Source: Lysobacter_K sp043738095
Lineage (GTDB): Bacteria > Pseudomonadota > Gammaproteobacteria > Xanthomonadales > Xanthomonadaceae
NCBI GenBank assembly: GCA_043738095.1
Contig: JAYSZI010000012.1
Coordinates: 62,001 to 126,000, forward strand
Direction: 5' to 3'
Length of the DNA stretch: 64,000 bases
In this document: positions 34,965 to 44,815 of the stretch, one piece after another
How positions within the stretch are numbered: position 1 is the stretch's first letter
Layout: every line of letters begins with the position of its first letter
The notes under the pieces: model-generated
What the model saw: only the letters and a program-made list of their open reading frames with translations
Told to the model about the DNA's origin: nothing
Databases searched by the model: none
Made by a program: the position numbers and the translations under genes

Positions 34965-35798
34965 TTAGAGGCTGGATTCGAGGAATCCGTTGCGCTTGGT
35001 CACTTCATCCAGCGCCATCAGCGTTTCCAGCAGTGCGCGCATCCTGCCCAGCGGCCACGCGTTGGGGCCATCGGACAGCGCCTTGTCCGGGTCCGGGTGG
35101 GTTTCCATGAAGATGCCGGCGATGCCGACGGCCATGGCCGCGCGCGACAACACCGGCACGAACTCACGTTGGCCGCCGGACTTGCCGTCCATGCCGCCGG
35201 GCAATTGCACCGAATGGGTCGCGTCGAACACCACCGGGCAGCCGGTGTCGCGCATCACGCTCAGCGAGCGCATATCGCTGACCAGATTGTTGTAGCCGAA
35301 GCTGGCGCCACGCTCGCAGGCCATGATCTGTTCGTTGCCGGTGGCCTGGGCCTTGGCAGTGACGTGCTTCATTTCCCACGGCGACAGGAACTGGCCTTTC
35401 TTGATATTGACTGGCTTGCCGGCGCTGGCGACCTTCTGGATGAAGTCGGTCTGCCGGCACAGAAACGCGGGGGTCTGCAGCACATCGACAACAGCGGTCA
35501 CTTCGTCCAGTGGGGTGTATTCGTGCACGTCGGTCAGGACGGGAACGCCGAGCTGGCGCTTTACTTCGCTCAGCACTTTCAGGCCTTGCTCCACACCCGG
35601 GCCGCGGAAACTGGTGCCTGACGTACGATTGGCCTTGTCGAAGCTGGACTTGAAGATGAAGGGGATGCCGAGCGAGCCGGTGATCTCCTTGAGCTGGCCG
35701 GCTACATCCAGCTGCAGCTGCATCGACTCGATCACGCACGGGCCGGCAATGAGAAAAAACGGGCGATTCAGGCCTATTTCAAAACCACACAAGTTCAT
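34965..35798 (-). CDS. kdsA: 3-deoxy-8-phosphooctulonate synthase (Kdo-8-P synthase)
   Basis: KdsA condenses arabinose-5-phosphate and PEP to Kdo-8-phosphate for LPS. The 277-residue barrel has IAGPCVIES near 17-25, FKSSFDKANRTS near 50-61 and the FDATHSVQLPGG segment near 199-210. ATG 35798 (MNLCGF) is chosen since AGGA sits about 9 bp before it; an ATG three codons earlier (35807) is possible. With kdsD and kdsC at 39.6-41.3 kb it supplies Kdo for the LPS core. Located between pyrG and eno as in many proteobacteria. Confidence 0.95.
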   Translation of the reverse strand: MNLCGFEIGLNRPFFLIAGPCVIESMQLQLDVAGQLKEITGSLGIPFIFKSSFDKANRTSGTSFRGPGVEQGLKVLSEVKRQLGVPVLTDVHEYTPLDEVTAVVDVLQTPAFLCRQTDFIQKVASAGKPVNIKKGQFLSPWEMKHVTAKAQATGNEQIMACERGASFGYNNLVSDMRSLSVMRDTGCPVVFDATHSVQLPGGMDGKSGGQREFVPVLSRAAMAVGIAGIFMETHPDPDKALSDGPNAWPLGRMRALLETLMALDEVTKRNGFLESSL

Positions 35799-35849
35799 CG
35801 AGTGCATCCTGAGTTTGTGCTGTCGGGCGTTGCCGTTGCGAACGCGCTA

Positions 35850-35867
35850 AAGCCACCGCGGTGGCTT
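35850..35867. repeat. 18-bp perfect palindrome in the pyrG-kdsA gap
   Basis: AAGCCACCGCGGTGGCTT is a perfect palindrome about 160 bp after the pyrG stop. A stem with a CGCG loop followed by TT on the minus strand could act as a weak terminator. Confidence 0.45.
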
Positions 35868-36030
35868 GGCACAAAAGCCGATCGCTCCGCACGCATCGGA
35901 GGGCAGCGGGGCAAGGTCGCTGGATACCCCGCTGCGCTCGCCCACGCGCGTGCGGGAGTTGAGCGCGTCGCGCGCTTGCCGCGCTGTGGAGCAAGCAGGC
36001 CACCCGGACGCAGGAGCGATGGACTGGCCG

Positions 36031-37695
36031 TCACGCCAACGCTTCTTTCAGCAACCGCCCGCCGGCCTGCGCCTTGTGCTCGCGCGCGGCACGGACGAAG
36101 CCAATAAACAACGGGTGGCCGTCGCGCGGCGTCGACAGGAATTCCGGGTGCGCCTGGCACGCCAGGAACCAAGGGTGCTGCGACCGGGGCAGCTCGACCA
36201 TTTCAACCAGCAGATCGTCCATCGACTTGGCGCTGATCACCAAGCCGGCGTCTTCGAGCTGGGTGCGGTAGCGGTTGTTGAACTCGTAACGGTGGCGATG
36301 GCGCTCGCCGACCACGTCCTTGCCGTACAGCTCGCGCGCGAGTGTTCCCGGCTTCAGGCGCTGGTCCTGCAGGCCCAGGCGCATGGTGCCGCCGAGATCG
36401 CTGTCTTCGTTGCGGCGTTCCAGTTCACCGCTTGCGGAGCGCCATTCGGTGATCAGGCCGATCACCGGATGGGGGCTGGTCTTGTCATTCTCGGTGCTGT
36501 TGGCGCCCTCGAGCCCCGCGACATGGCGGGCGTAATCAACGACGGCCGCCTGCATGCCGTAGCAGATGCCAAAGTACGGCGTGCCGGATTCGCGTGCGTA
36601 CTGCGCGGTGAGCACTTTGCCTTCAAACCCGCGGTCGCCGAAGCCGCCGGGCACCAGCAGTCCATCGACACCGTCCAGCACGTGCTGGCTACCGAGCTCA
36701 ACCTCACTGGACTCCACCCATTTGACCTTGACCTTGGTGCGCTGGCGCAGGCCGCCGTGCTTGAGCGCCTCGGCCAGCGACTTGTAGGCGTCCTGGTGAT
36801 CGATGTACTTGCCGACGATGCCGATCGTGACCTCGTCGACCGGGTGCTCGCCCGCATCCACCACCGCATTCCACTCCGACAACTCAGCGGGGCCGGCCGG
36901 CAGATGCAGGCGATCGAGCACGATCTGGTCCAGGCCCTGTTCGTGGAACCACGTCGGCAGCTTGTAGATATTGTCGAGATCGATCGCGGAGATCACGGCG
37001 CGCTCGGACACGTTGGTGAACAGCGCGATCTTGCGCCGGTCGCTGTCGGGCAGCGGTTGCTCGCTGCGGCACAACAGGATGTCGGGCTGGATGCCGATCG
37101 AGCGCAGTTCCTTGACCGAATGCTGGGTCGGCTTAGTCTTGAGCTCGCCGGCGGCGGCGATGTACGGCACCAGTGTGAGGTGCATGAACAGCGCGCCTTC
37201 CGGGCCACGTTCGCTGCGGATCTGGCGGATCGCTTCTAGGAACGGCAGCGACTCGATGTCGCCGACGGTGCCGCCGATCTCGACCAGACCAACGTCGAAG
37301 CCTTCGGTCGCCTCGACGATGCAGCGCTTGATCTCGTCGGTGATGTGCGGGATTACCTGCACCGTACCGCCGAGGTAATCGCCGCGGCGCTCCTTGCGGA
37401 TCACGTTCTCGTAGATGCGACCGGTGGTGACCGAGTTCTTGCGGCTCAGGCGAGTGCGCAGATAGCGCTCGTAATGACCCAGGTCGAGATCAGTTTCGGC
37501 GCCGTCGTCGGTGACGTAGACCTCGCCGTGCTGGAACGGGCTCATCGTGCCGGGGTCAACATTGATGTAGGGGTCGAGCTTCATCATCGTCACGCGCAGG
37601 CCGCGCGATTCGAGGATGGCCGCCAGCGAGGCCGCCGCAATGCCCTTGCCGAGCGAGGACACCACGCCGCCAGTGACGAAAATCAGGGGAGTCAT
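36031..37695 (-). CDS. pyrG: CTP synthase
   Basis: PyrG aminates UTP to CTP using glutamine. The 554-residue protein has the amidoligase start MTPLIFVTGGVVSSLGKGIAAASL and GRIYENVIRKERRGDYLGGTVQ(VIPH) within the synthase half. The C-terminal glutaminase domain has the nucleophile in YFGICYGMQ (about 375-383) and the HPEFLSTPRDGHPLF end. Length is near E. coli PyrG (545). Followed by kdsA and eno on the minus strand. Confidence 0.97.
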   Translation of the reverse strand: MTPLIFVTGGVVSSLGKGIAAASLAAILESRGLRVTMMKLDPYINVDPGTMSPFQHGEVYVTDDGAETDLDLGHYERYLRTRLSRKNSVTTGRIYENVIRKERRGDYLGGTVQVIPHITDEIKRCIVEATEGFDVGLVEIGGTVGDIESLPFLEAIRQIRSERGPEGALFMHLTLVPYIAAAGELKTKPTQHSVKELRSIGIQPDILLCRSEQPLPDSDRRKIALFTNVSERAVISAIDLDNIYKLPTWFHEQGLDQIVLDRLHLPAGPAELSEWNAVVDAGEHPVDEVTIGIVGKYIDHQDAYKSLAEALKHGGLRQRTKVKVKWVESSEVELGSQHVLDGVDGLLVPGGFGDRGFEGKVLTAQYARESGTPYFGICYGMQAAVVDYARHVAGLEGANSTENDKTSPHPVIGLITEWRSASGELERRNEDSDLGGTMRLGLQDQRLKPGTLARELYGKDVVGERHRHRYEFNNRYRTQLEDAGLVISAKSMDDLLVEMVELPRSQHPWFLACQAHPEFLSTPRDGHPLFIGFVRAAREHKAQAGGRLLKEALA

Positions 37696-37867
37696 GGGTT
37701 TTACTGCCGCTGGAAAGCCGTAGTTTAGCGGCTGGGGGCCGTGGCCGCGACCGCTGGGGTGACTTCAGCGTCCCAGCGGCGTCCCAGAAGACCAATAAGC
37801 GGTGATTCGTCAGTTCTCAGGGTTGGTCAGTGCCCGGTGGCTCCAACCTGCCCGCCCTGTGCAGGCC

Positions 37868-39136
37868 TCAGACGCGCTTGATCCGCGCGCCGAGTGCCGA
37901 CAGCTTTTCCTCGATGTTCTCGTAGCCGCGATCTAGGTGGTAAATGCGGTCGATGGTGGTCTCACCGCTGGCCACCAGTCCGGCCAGGATCAACGACGCA
38001 GACGCGCGCAGGTCGGTGGCCATCACGGGCGCGCCGCTGAGCTGGGCAACGCCGCGCACGATCGCGGTGTGGCCTTCAACGCGGATGTCCGCACCCAACC
38101 GCTGCAGTTCCTGCACGTGCATGAAGCGGTTTTCGAAGATGGTCTCGTTGATCACGCCGACGCCATCGGCAATGCAGTTCATCGCCATGAACTGCGCCTG
38201 CATGTCGGTCGGGAACGCCGGGTGCGGCGCGGTGTGGAAATTGACCGCCCTGGGTCGCTGGCCGTGCATGTCGAGGGTGATGCGATCGTCTTCGACGATG
38301 ATCTCGGCGCCCGCGTCGCGCAGCTTTTCGAGCACGGCGTCCATGGTGTCTGGGCGCGCACGGCGCAAGGTCACCCGTCCACCGGTCATCGCCGCGGCCA
38401 CCAGGAACGTGCCGGCCTCGATGCGGTCGGCGATCACGCTATGCGCGCCGCCATGCAGGCGCTCGACCCCGTGCACCACGATCCGGTTGCTGCCGGCGCC
38501 CTCGATCTGCGCGCCGAGCGCTTTCAGGCATTCGGCCAGGTCGACGATCTCCGGCTCCATCGCTGCGTTCTCGATCACGGTGGTGCCCTGAGCGAGCGTG
38601 GCCGCCATCAGCACATTCTCGGTCGCGCCGACGCTGACCATGTCGAACACCACCCGGCCGCCTTTCAAGCGCTTGCACGTGGCCTTGATGAAGCCGTGAT
38701 CGACGCTGATCTCCGCACCGAGCGCCTGCAGGCCCTTGATGTGGAGATCTACCGGCCGCGAACCAATCGCGCAGCCACCGGGCAGCGACACCTCGGCCGT
38801 GCCGTACTTGGCCAGCAACGGCCCAAGCACCAACACCGACGCGCGCATGGTTTTGACCAGTTCGTACGAAGCGACCTGGCTGTGCACAGTGGTCGGGTCG
38901 ACGGTGATGCCGCTGCTCATATTGGCCGTACCAGCATCGATGCTGATGCCCGCGCCAAGTTCGCCCAGCAGCTTTGCCGTGGTGACCACGTCGTGCAGGT
39001 GCGGCACGTTGCTAATCGCTACCGGCCCATCGGCCAAAAGCGTCGCGCACAAGATGGGCAGCACGGCGTTTTTGGCGCCGGATATCTGCACGTCCCCGTT
39101 CAGCGGTTGACCGCCTTCGACAATAATTTTCTGCAT
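37868..39136 (-). CDS. murA: UDP-N-acetylglucosamine 1-carboxyvinyltransferase
   Basis: MurA catalyses the first committed step of peptidoglycan synthesis and is the fosfomycin target. The 422-residue protein has the sugar-phosphate loop GAKNAVLPILCATLLADGPV near 20-39 and the active loop LPGGCAIGSRPVDLH, with the fosfomycin-reactive Cys122. It is 172 bp upstream of pyrG and follows the bolA-like gene, the usual ibaG-murA order. Confidence 0.97.
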   Translation of the reverse strand: MQKIIVEGGQPLNGDVQISGAKNAVLPILCATLLADGPVAISNVPHLHDVVTTAKLLGELGAGISIDAGTANMSSGITVDPTTVHSQVASYELVKTMRASVLVLGPLLAKYGTAEVSLPGGCAIGSRPVDLHIKGLQALGAEISVDHGFIKATCKRLKGGRVVFDMVSVGATENVLMAATLAQGTTVIENAAMEPEIVDLAECLKALGAQIEGAGSNRIVVHGVERLHGGAHSVIADRIEAGTFLVAAAMTGGRVTLRRARPDTMDAVLEKLRDAGAEIIVEDDRITLDMHGQRPRAVNFHTAPHPAFPTDMQAQFMAMNCIADGVGVINETIFENRFMHVQELQRLGADIRVEGHTAIVRGVAQLSGAPVMATDLRASASLILAGLVASGETTIDRIYHLDRGYENIEEKLSALGARIKRV

Positions 39137-39270
39137 GGGGAAGGCCTGATCTGGTTTTGGTTGTCTGCACGCCGGGCTCTGCCCGGTGGGAAGGGGTGGC
39201 TGGAGTCGAACGCCGCTCGGCTGCCTTTACGTCGGGCAGCTGGGCGGAGCCCCGGTCTGCGAAGCGACTT

Positions 39271-39504
39271 TCAGGCCCCTGCTTCTTCGGGCGTCTGGGT
39301 CTTCAGCGCGAGCGCGTGGATCTCTCCGCCCATACGGTCACCGAGCGTGGCGTACACCAGGCGATGCCGGGCCAGCGGCAGCTTGCCGCGGAACGCGTCG
39401 CAGACCACGGTGGCCTCGAAATGCACGCCGTCATCGCCGCGCACATCGGCGCGCGCGCCGGGCAGGCCGTGTTCAATCAGGGTGCGGATGGTATCGGCGT
39501 TCAC
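39271..39504 (-). CDS. ibaG: BolA/IbaG-family protein
   Basis: This 77-residue protein has the BolA-fold pattern, with HFEATVV near 27-33 and RHRLVYATLGDRMGGEIHALALKT near 45-68. BolA/IbaG proteins bind monothiol glutaredoxins through an Fe-S cluster. GTG 39504 is chosen from the conserved MNADTIRTLIE start and a GAGG upstream; a start farther upstream at 39561 adds a nonconserved segment. It lies upstream of murA, matching E. coli ibaG-murA. Confidence 0.82.
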   Translation of the reverse strand: MNADTIRTLIEHGLPGARADVRGDDGVHFEATVVCDAFRGKLPLARHRLVYATLGDRMGGEIHALALKTQTPEEAGA

Positions 39505-39655
39505 AGGAAAGGCAGCCTCGGAAGCGGTAGACGGTCGGCGCAGCAGGGGTGCCACGCTCACACCAGCGGTGGGGGAAGCCCGTCAGTAGGGGCTTTTCGC
39601 GGACGAACCGCATAGAATTGACGGATTAGCCTAGCGGAAAGCCCCCTGCTCCGAA

Positions 39656-40660
39656 ATGGCGACACTCTCCATCTCCCCAAAATCCTCCGCCGACGCCGGC
39701 CTCGCCGCGAGCGGCCGCCGTGTGTTCGAGATCGAACGCCAGGCCTTGGCCGCGGTCGCAGCGCGCATCGATGGCCAGTTCAGCGCGGCATGCCGGCTAC
39801 TACTCGCGGCCAGCGGCCGCGTGGTCTGCATCGGCATGGGCAAATCCGGCCACGTCGCGCGCAAGATCGCTGCGACCTTCGCCTCGACCGGCACCCCAGC
39901 GTTCTATGTGCACCCGGGCGAAGCCGGCCACGGCGACCTGGGCATGATTACCGACGCCGACGTGGTGCTGGCACTGTCGTACTCGGGCGAAAGCGACGAG
40001 GTGCTGATGCTGTTGCCGGTGCTCAAGCGCCAGGGCAACAAGCTGATCACGATGACCGGGCGCGCAAGCTCCTCGCTGGCGCGCGAGGCCGATGTGCACC
40101 TCGATATCAGCGTTCCGGCCGAGGCCTGCCCGCTTGCGCTCGCACCCACGTCCAGCACCACGGTGTCGCTGGCTATGGGCGACGCGCTCGCGGTGGCACT
40201 GCTGGAGGCGCGCGGTTTCACCGCCGACGACTTCGCCCGCTCGCACCCGGCCGGCGCGCTCGGGCGGCGCCTGCTGCTGCATATCACCGACGTCATGCAC
40301 GCCGGTGACGACGTACCGCGCATCAGTGCAGACGCGACCGTGAGCGAAGCGCTGGTCGAGATGAGCCACAAACGCCTGGGCATGACCGCGGTGGTCGATG
40401 GCGACGGGCGCCTGCTGGGTCTGTACACCGACGGCGACCTGCGGCGCACGCTCGACGACCACGGCGTCGACCTGCGCGCCACCCCGATCACCGCAGTGAT
40501 GACGAAATCGCCAAAAACCATCGGGGCCAAGGCTCTTGCGGTCGAAGCGGCGCAGTTGATGGAGACCCACAAAATCAGCGGCCTGCTGGTGGTGGATGAC
40601 GATCAACGGGTGGTCGGCGCCCTCAACATTCATGACCTGTTGCGGGCGCGAGTGGTCTAA
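39656..40660 (+). CDS. kdsD: Arabinose-5-phosphate isomerase
   Basis: KdsD converts ribulose-5-phosphate to arabinose-5-phosphate for Kdo synthesis. The 334-residue protein has an N-terminal SIS domain with VCIGMGKSGHVARKIAATFASTG near 57-79 and SYSGESDEV near 104-112, then two CBS domains (about 210-265 and 275-330). It starts the plus-strand kdsD-kdsC-lptC-lptA-lptB-rpoN array, divergent from ibaG-murA. Confidence 0.96.
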   Translation: MATLSISPKSSADAGLAASGRRVFEIERQALAAVAARIDGQFSAACRLLLAASGRVVCIGMGKSGHVARKIAATFASTGTPAFYVHPGEAGHGDLGMITDADVVLALSYSGESDEVLMLLPVLKRQGNKLITMTGRASSSLAREADVHLDISVPAEACPLALAPTSSTTVSLAMGDALAVALLEARGFTADDFARSHPAGALGRRLLLHITDVMHAGDDVPRISADATVSEALVEMSHKRLGMTAVVDGDGRLLGLYTDGDLRRTLDDHGVDLRATPITAVMTKSPKTIGAKALAVEAAQLMETHKISGLLVVDDDQRVVGALNIHDLLRARVV

Positions 40661-40733
40661 AGGCGCCACTCGGGCTTGGCCCAATCGATTTCTTACCTCC
40701 GGGTCCCGAGACCCTCGTCCCGAGTCCCGTTCA

Positions 40734-41312
40734 ATGCCCTATAGCCACCTCAACGACTACCCCGCCGACATCCGCGAGCGCGCCGCGCGGATCAAGCTGG
40801 CGTGCTTCGATGTCGACGGTACGCTGACCGACGGCCGGCTGTTTTTCGACAGCGACGGCCGCGAGCTCAAGGCGTTTCACGTCCACGACGGCCTCGGCCT
40901 GGTGCTGCTGCGCAAGGCCGGCATCGCGGCCGCGTTCGTCACCGCACGCGCGAGTGTGATCGCCGAGCAGCGCGCGACTGAGCTTGGATTGCAAGCGCAC
41001 ACCGCGGTGGCCGACAAGCTGGCCTGCGTGCGCGCGATCGCCGCGGGCCTGGGCATCGGCTTGGACGAGGTCGCATTCATGGGCGACGACCTGCCCGACC
41101 TGCGCGTGATGCAGCAGGTCGGCCTGTCGGTGGCGCCGGCGACGGCCCACGCGTGGGTGCGAGAACGCGCTCACTGGCGCACCGTGGCCCACGCCGGCCA
41201 AGGCGCGGTGCGGGAATTCTGCGATCTGCTCCTGGCGGCGCAAGGCATGGCGGAGGGCCTGCTGGCCGACGTCACCGGCCTCGACGGCGTGCGCGTGGAG
41301 GGCACCGCATGA
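40734..41312 (+). CDS. kdsC: 3-deoxy-D-manno-octulosonate 8-phosphate phosphatase
   Basis: KdsC is a HAD phosphatase that removes phosphate from Kdo-8-P. The 192-residue protein has the HAD motif FDVDGTLTDG near 24-33, TARAS near 72-76, and the GDDLPDLRVM motif near 118-127. ATG 40734 (MPYSHLNDY) follows kdsD by 73 bp. Its stop overlaps the lptC ATG (ATGA). Confidence 0.95.
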   Translation: MPYSHLNDYPADIRERAARIKLACFDVDGTLTDGRLFFDSDGRELKAFHVHDGLGLVLLRKAGIAAAFVTARASVIAEQRATELGLQAHTAVADKLACVRAIAAGLGIGLDEVAFMGDDLPDLRVMQQVGLSVAPATAHAWVRERAHWRTVAHAGQGAVREFCDLLLAAQGMAEGLLADVTGLDGVRVEGTA

Positions 41313-41878
41313 GCTGGCGCGGATTCGCCACCTGGGTGTTGCTGGCCGCCGCTGCCGTGTCCGGGTGGGCACTTTGGCGTCAGCGCCACCACGACGACGC
41401 CGTGGCCGTCCCGATTGGCCGTGCGGACTACGTCCTGGCGGATTTCGAGCTGGTCTCTCTCGACGAGCATGGCCAGGAAGCGTTCACCTTGCGCGCGCCC
41501 CGGCTGGCCAGGGACCCTAACTCCAAGACCATGGACATCACCACGCCGTTGTTCCTGATCCCGTCGCGGGCCGGCTCGCAGGGCGAGCCTTGGGAAGTGC
41601 GCTCACAGACCGGCTGGGTCAGCGCCAAGGGCGAGGAATTGCGCCTACGCGGCGACGTCACCGCGGTCAGCAAAACGGCCGATGGGAAGCCGATCAAGAT
41701 GGCCAGCGAGCAACTGAACGTATTCCCCAAAGCCAAGCGTGCCACCTCGGCGGTCGCGGTCACCCTCACCCAACCGGGACTTATAATGAAGGGCCAAGGG
41801 CTCGTGGCCGATCTCAACGCCAAGAGCGCGATTCTGAAATCCGACGTCAAGGGAAGATATGAACGCTCCCCCCGCTAG
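41309..41878 (+). CDS. lptC: LPS export system protein LptC
   Basis: LptC is the single-span inner-membrane part of the LPS export bridge. The 189-residue protein has an N-terminal membrane anchor (residues 5-24) and a beta-rich domain with RADYVLADFELVSLDEHG near 38-55 and RSQTGWVSAKGEELRLRGDV near 99-118. It overlaps kdsC by ATGA and lptA by 20 bp. LptC hands LPS to LptA. Confidence 0.92.
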   Translation: MSWRGFATWVLLAAAAVSGWALWRQRHHDDAVAVPIGRADYVLADFELVSLDEHGQEAFTLRAPRLARDPNSKTMDITTPLFLIPSRAGSQGEPWEVRSQTGWVSAKGEELRLRGDVTAVSKTADGKPIKMASEQLNVFPKAKRATSAVAVTLTQPGLIMKGQGLVADLNAKSAILKSDVKGRYERSPR

Positions 41879-42380
41879 TCTGCTGGCCTTGCTGCTGGTG
41901 GCGGCAATCACTCCTTCGACCGTGCAGGCCCGCTCCGCCGATCGTAACCAACCGATGGACATCGAGTCGGGCGACGCCGATTACTCGATGAACGAAAGCC
42001 GCCCGACCGTGTTGTCAGGGGGCGTGACGATTGCCCAGGGCACGTTACGCATCAGCGCCAACCGTGCCGATATCACCCGGCGTAACGGTGACCCGGTGCG
42101 CGCGATCCTGACCGGGGGTCCGGTCAAGCTCAACCAGCAGCTCGATAACGGCACCCCCATGAGCGCCGTGGCCAGCAAGGTCGACTATGACCTCAAGGCG
42201 GACGTCGTTGTGTTCACCGGCAATGTCAGCATCCAGCAGCCGACGGGCTCGTTGTCGGGCCAGCGCGTGGTCTACAACATGAAGACCGGGCAGGTCACCA
42301 GCGGCGGCGCAGGCAACGGTCGCGTCAAGATGCGCATCCAACCGAAGAATGCGCCCACCCGCCCCCCGGGGAGCGGCTGA
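41859..42380 (+). CDS. lptA: LPS transport periplasmic protein LptA
   Basis: LptA forms the periplasmic beta-jellyroll bridge for LPS. The 173-residue protein has a cleaved signal peptide (ending near residue 24, QARSA) and OstA-type repeats such as DIESGDADYSMNE near 34-46. Its C-terminus is proline-rich (PTRPPGSG). It overlaps the lptC end by 20 bp and shares its last base with the lptB ATG (TGATG). Confidence 0.93.
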   Translation: MNAPPASLLALLLVAAITPSTVQARSADRNQPMDIESGDADYSMNESRPTVLSGGVTIAQGTLRISANRADITRRNGDPVRAILTGGPVKLNQQLDNGTPMSAVASKVDYDLKADVVVFTGNVSIQQPTGSLSGQRVVYNMKTGQVTSGGAGNGRVKMRIQPKNAPTRPPGSG

Positions 42381-43099
42381 TGCTGGTCGCGCAGGGCCTG
42401 CGCAAGGCCTACCGCTCGCGTGAAGTCGTCCGTGATTTCGGCCTGACCCTCGATGCCGGTGAGGTCGTTGGACTGCTGGGTCCTAACGGCGCCGGCAAGA
42501 CCACCTGCTTCTACATGATCGTCGGCCTGGTGCCAGCCGACGCCGGGCAGATTCTGCTCGACGGCAAGGACATCACCGCCGAGCCGATGTACGCGCGCGC
42601 CAAGTACGGCGTGGGCTACCTGCCTCAGGAACCGTCGGTGTTCCGCAAGCTCAGCGTCGCCGACAACCTGCGCGTGGTGCTGGAACTGCGCAACGATCTC
42701 AACAAGGCCGGTCGCGAACGCGAACTCGCCAGCCTGATGGACGAGCTGCAGGTCACCCACGTCGCCGACCAGATCGGCGCCAGCCTCTCGGGCGGCGAGC
42801 GCCGCCGGGTCGAAATCGCGCGCGCACTGGCGGGAAAGCCGCGGCTGATGCTGCTCGACGAACCGTTCGCCGGCGTTGACCCGATCTCGGTCGGCGAGAT
42901 CCAGCGGATCGTGCGCCACCTCAAGAATCGCGGCATCGGCGTGCTGATCACCGACCACAACGTGCGCGAAACCTTGGGCATTTGCGATCGGGCGTATATT
43001 CTCAACGAAGGTAGCGTGCTCGCCCAGGGGGCTCCGGACGCACTACTCGCCAATCCCGACGTACGTCGCGTGTACTTGGGCGAAACCTTCCGCCTCTGA
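42380..43099 (+). CDS. lptB: LPS export ABC transporter ATP-binding protein LptB
   Basis: LptB powers LPS extraction with LptF and LptG. The 239-residue ATPase has Walker A GLLGPNGAGKTT near 32-43, the signature LSGGERRRVEIARAL near 136-150 and Walker B LMLLDEPFAGVD near 155-166. PTEGE-type Q-loop is present as YLPQEPSVF near 80-88. LptF/G are not in the window. Followed by rpoN after 152 bp. Confidence 0.96.
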   Translation: MLVAQGLRKAYRSREVVRDFGLTLDAGEVVGLLGPNGAGKTTCFYMIVGLVPADAGQILLDGKDITAEPMYARAKYGVGYLPQEPSVFRKLSVADNLRVVLELRNDLNKAGRERELASLMDELQVTHVADQIGASLSGGERRRVEIARALAGKPRLMLLDEPFAGVDPISVGEIQRIVRHLKNRGIGVLITDHNVRETLGICDRAYILNEGSVLAQGAPDALLANPDVRRVYLGETFRL

Positions 43100-43251
43100 C
43101 CCTGCCGGGTTGGCCGGCGCAAGGCAGCGCCAACCACGATTCCGGCACAGCCTGGGGTCGCGTTTGGGGGTTCTCACATCGGCTGGTCCGATGCCCGGAG
43201 TAGGCTTGCGCGACGGCCGTCACATCGACCAAGGCGCGTTTTCTTCCGATC

Positions 43252-44661
43252 ATGAAGCCCCGTTTACAAACCTCGCTCGGCCAGCATCTGGTCATGACCC
43301 CGCAGCTGCGCCAGGCGATCCGCCTGCTGCAGTTGTCCACGGTCGAACTCGATGCGGAACTGGTCACCGCGGTCGAGACCAACCCGCTGCTCGACTGGAC
43401 CGACACGGCCGAGATCACCGTCCCCGACGAGACGCCGGTCGCGGGCAGCGACGACCTGATTGCGCCGACCAGCGACGACGACCCCTGGGGCAGCACCGAT
43501 GGCGAGCCCTGGTATCAGCGCGTCGGTCCGAGCGACGGCGATGACGACCAGGCGGCCGAACAGGTCGCCGAAGACGAAACCCTGCACGACCACCTGCTGT
43601 GGCAGCTGCATCTGGGCCACCTGTCGCCGCGCGACCGCCTCATTGGCGTGGCCCTGATCGAAGCGATCGACGACGACGGCTACCTGCGCGAGCCGCTGGA
43701 GGGCATCGCCGCGTCGCTACTACCCGAAGTCGTGGCGGTCGAAAGCGAAATCCTGACGGTGCTCCACCAAGTGCAGCGCTACGACCCGGTCGGCGTCGGC
43801 GCGCGCACGCTCGGCGAGTGCCTGCGCCTGCAGCTGCAGGTCCTGCCGGACAACACCCCTGGGCGCGAACTTGCCGATTCGCTGACCAACGGCTCGCTGG
43901 AGCGCTTGCCGAAGATCGGCATCGCCGGCCTGGCGGCCCAGCTCAAGCTCGACGCCGGCGAGGTCGACACCGCCGTGCAGCTGCTGCGCTCGCTCGATCC
44001 GCACCCAGGCTCACAGATTGGCGCGATCGCGACCAACGCCTATGTCGCCCCGGACGTGGTGATCTGGCGGCAGCATGGCCTGTGGCGCGTGGCCCTGGCC
44101 GATGGGATGCGGCCGCGCATCAGTATCCACCGCGGCTACGAAGGCATGATCCGGCACGCCAGCACCGCCGACGCAAGCTATCTGCGCGGGCATCTGCAGG
44201 AAGCCCGCTGGCTGCTGAAGAGCCTCGAGGCCCGCGGCGACACCTTGCTCAAGGTCGCCCGCTGCCTGCTGAAGCAGCAGGCGGCGTTCCTGGAGTTTGG
44301 CGACAGCGCGCTGCGCCCGCTGACCCTGCGCGAGGTCGCCGCCGAGGTCGGCCTGCATGAATCCACGGTGTCGCGCGCGATCTCGCGCAAGTACGCGCGT
44401 ACCCCGCGCGGGACGATGCCGTTGCGGTCGTTTTTTGCCTCCGGCATCGACACCGGCACCGGCGGCGAAACCTCCAGTACCGCGATCCAATCCATGATCC
44501 GCCAGCTGATTGACGGTGAGAACCCTCGCAAGCCGCTGTCTGACGCCCGCTTGGCCGAATCGCTGAAGTCCACCGGCGTTCCCGTAGCCCGCCGGACGGT
44601 GGCCAAGTACCGTGAAGCGATGAGCATCCCGTCGTCGCAAGATCGGATGCGGATTGGCTGA
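43252..44661 (+). CDS. rpoN: RNA polymerase sigma-54 factor
   Basis: Sigma-54 directs transcription of promoters needing AAA activators. The 469-residue protein has the Q-rich region I (LQTSLGQHLVMTPQLRQAIRLLQLST at the start), an acidic region II (about 60-105), the core-binding domain and the RpoN box ARRTVAKYRE near 447-456. It lies downstream of lptB and ahead of hpf, the canonical order, and begins the nitrogen-related PTS cluster. Confidence 0.97.
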   Translation: MKPRLQTSLGQHLVMTPQLRQAIRLLQLSTVELDAELVTAVETNPLLDWTDTAEITVPDETPVAGSDDLIAPTSDDDPWGSTDGEPWYQRVGPSDGDDDQAAEQVAEDETLHDHLLWQLHLGHLSPRDRLIGVALIEAIDDDGYLREPLEGIAASLLPEVVAVESEILTVLHQVQRYDPVGVGARTLGECLRLQLQVLPDNTPGRELADSLTNGSLERLPKIGIAGLAAQLKLDAGEVDTAVQLLRSLDPHPGSQIGAIATNAYVAPDVVIWRQHGLWRVALADGMRPRISIHRGYEGMIRHASTADASYLRGHLQEARWLLKSLEARGDTLLKVARCLLKQQAAFLEFGDSALRPLTLREVAAEVGLHESTVSRAISRKYARTPRGTMPLRSFFASGIDTGTGGETSSTAIQSMIRQLIDGENPRKPLSDARLAESLKSTGVPVARRTVAKYREAMSIPSSQDRMRIG

Positions 44662-44815
44662 AACGTTGACGTAACAGGCCGTTACGGAGGGGGACGAACT
44701 CACCAAGCCAAACTGCGACATCCGCGCCTGTGCGATCACTCCGGGCGTGCGATGCTGAGGTCCCTGGATTCGTCCAGGGCGTGACCCATTCCGTAGCGAC
44801 GTCAGGAGGTTCCAT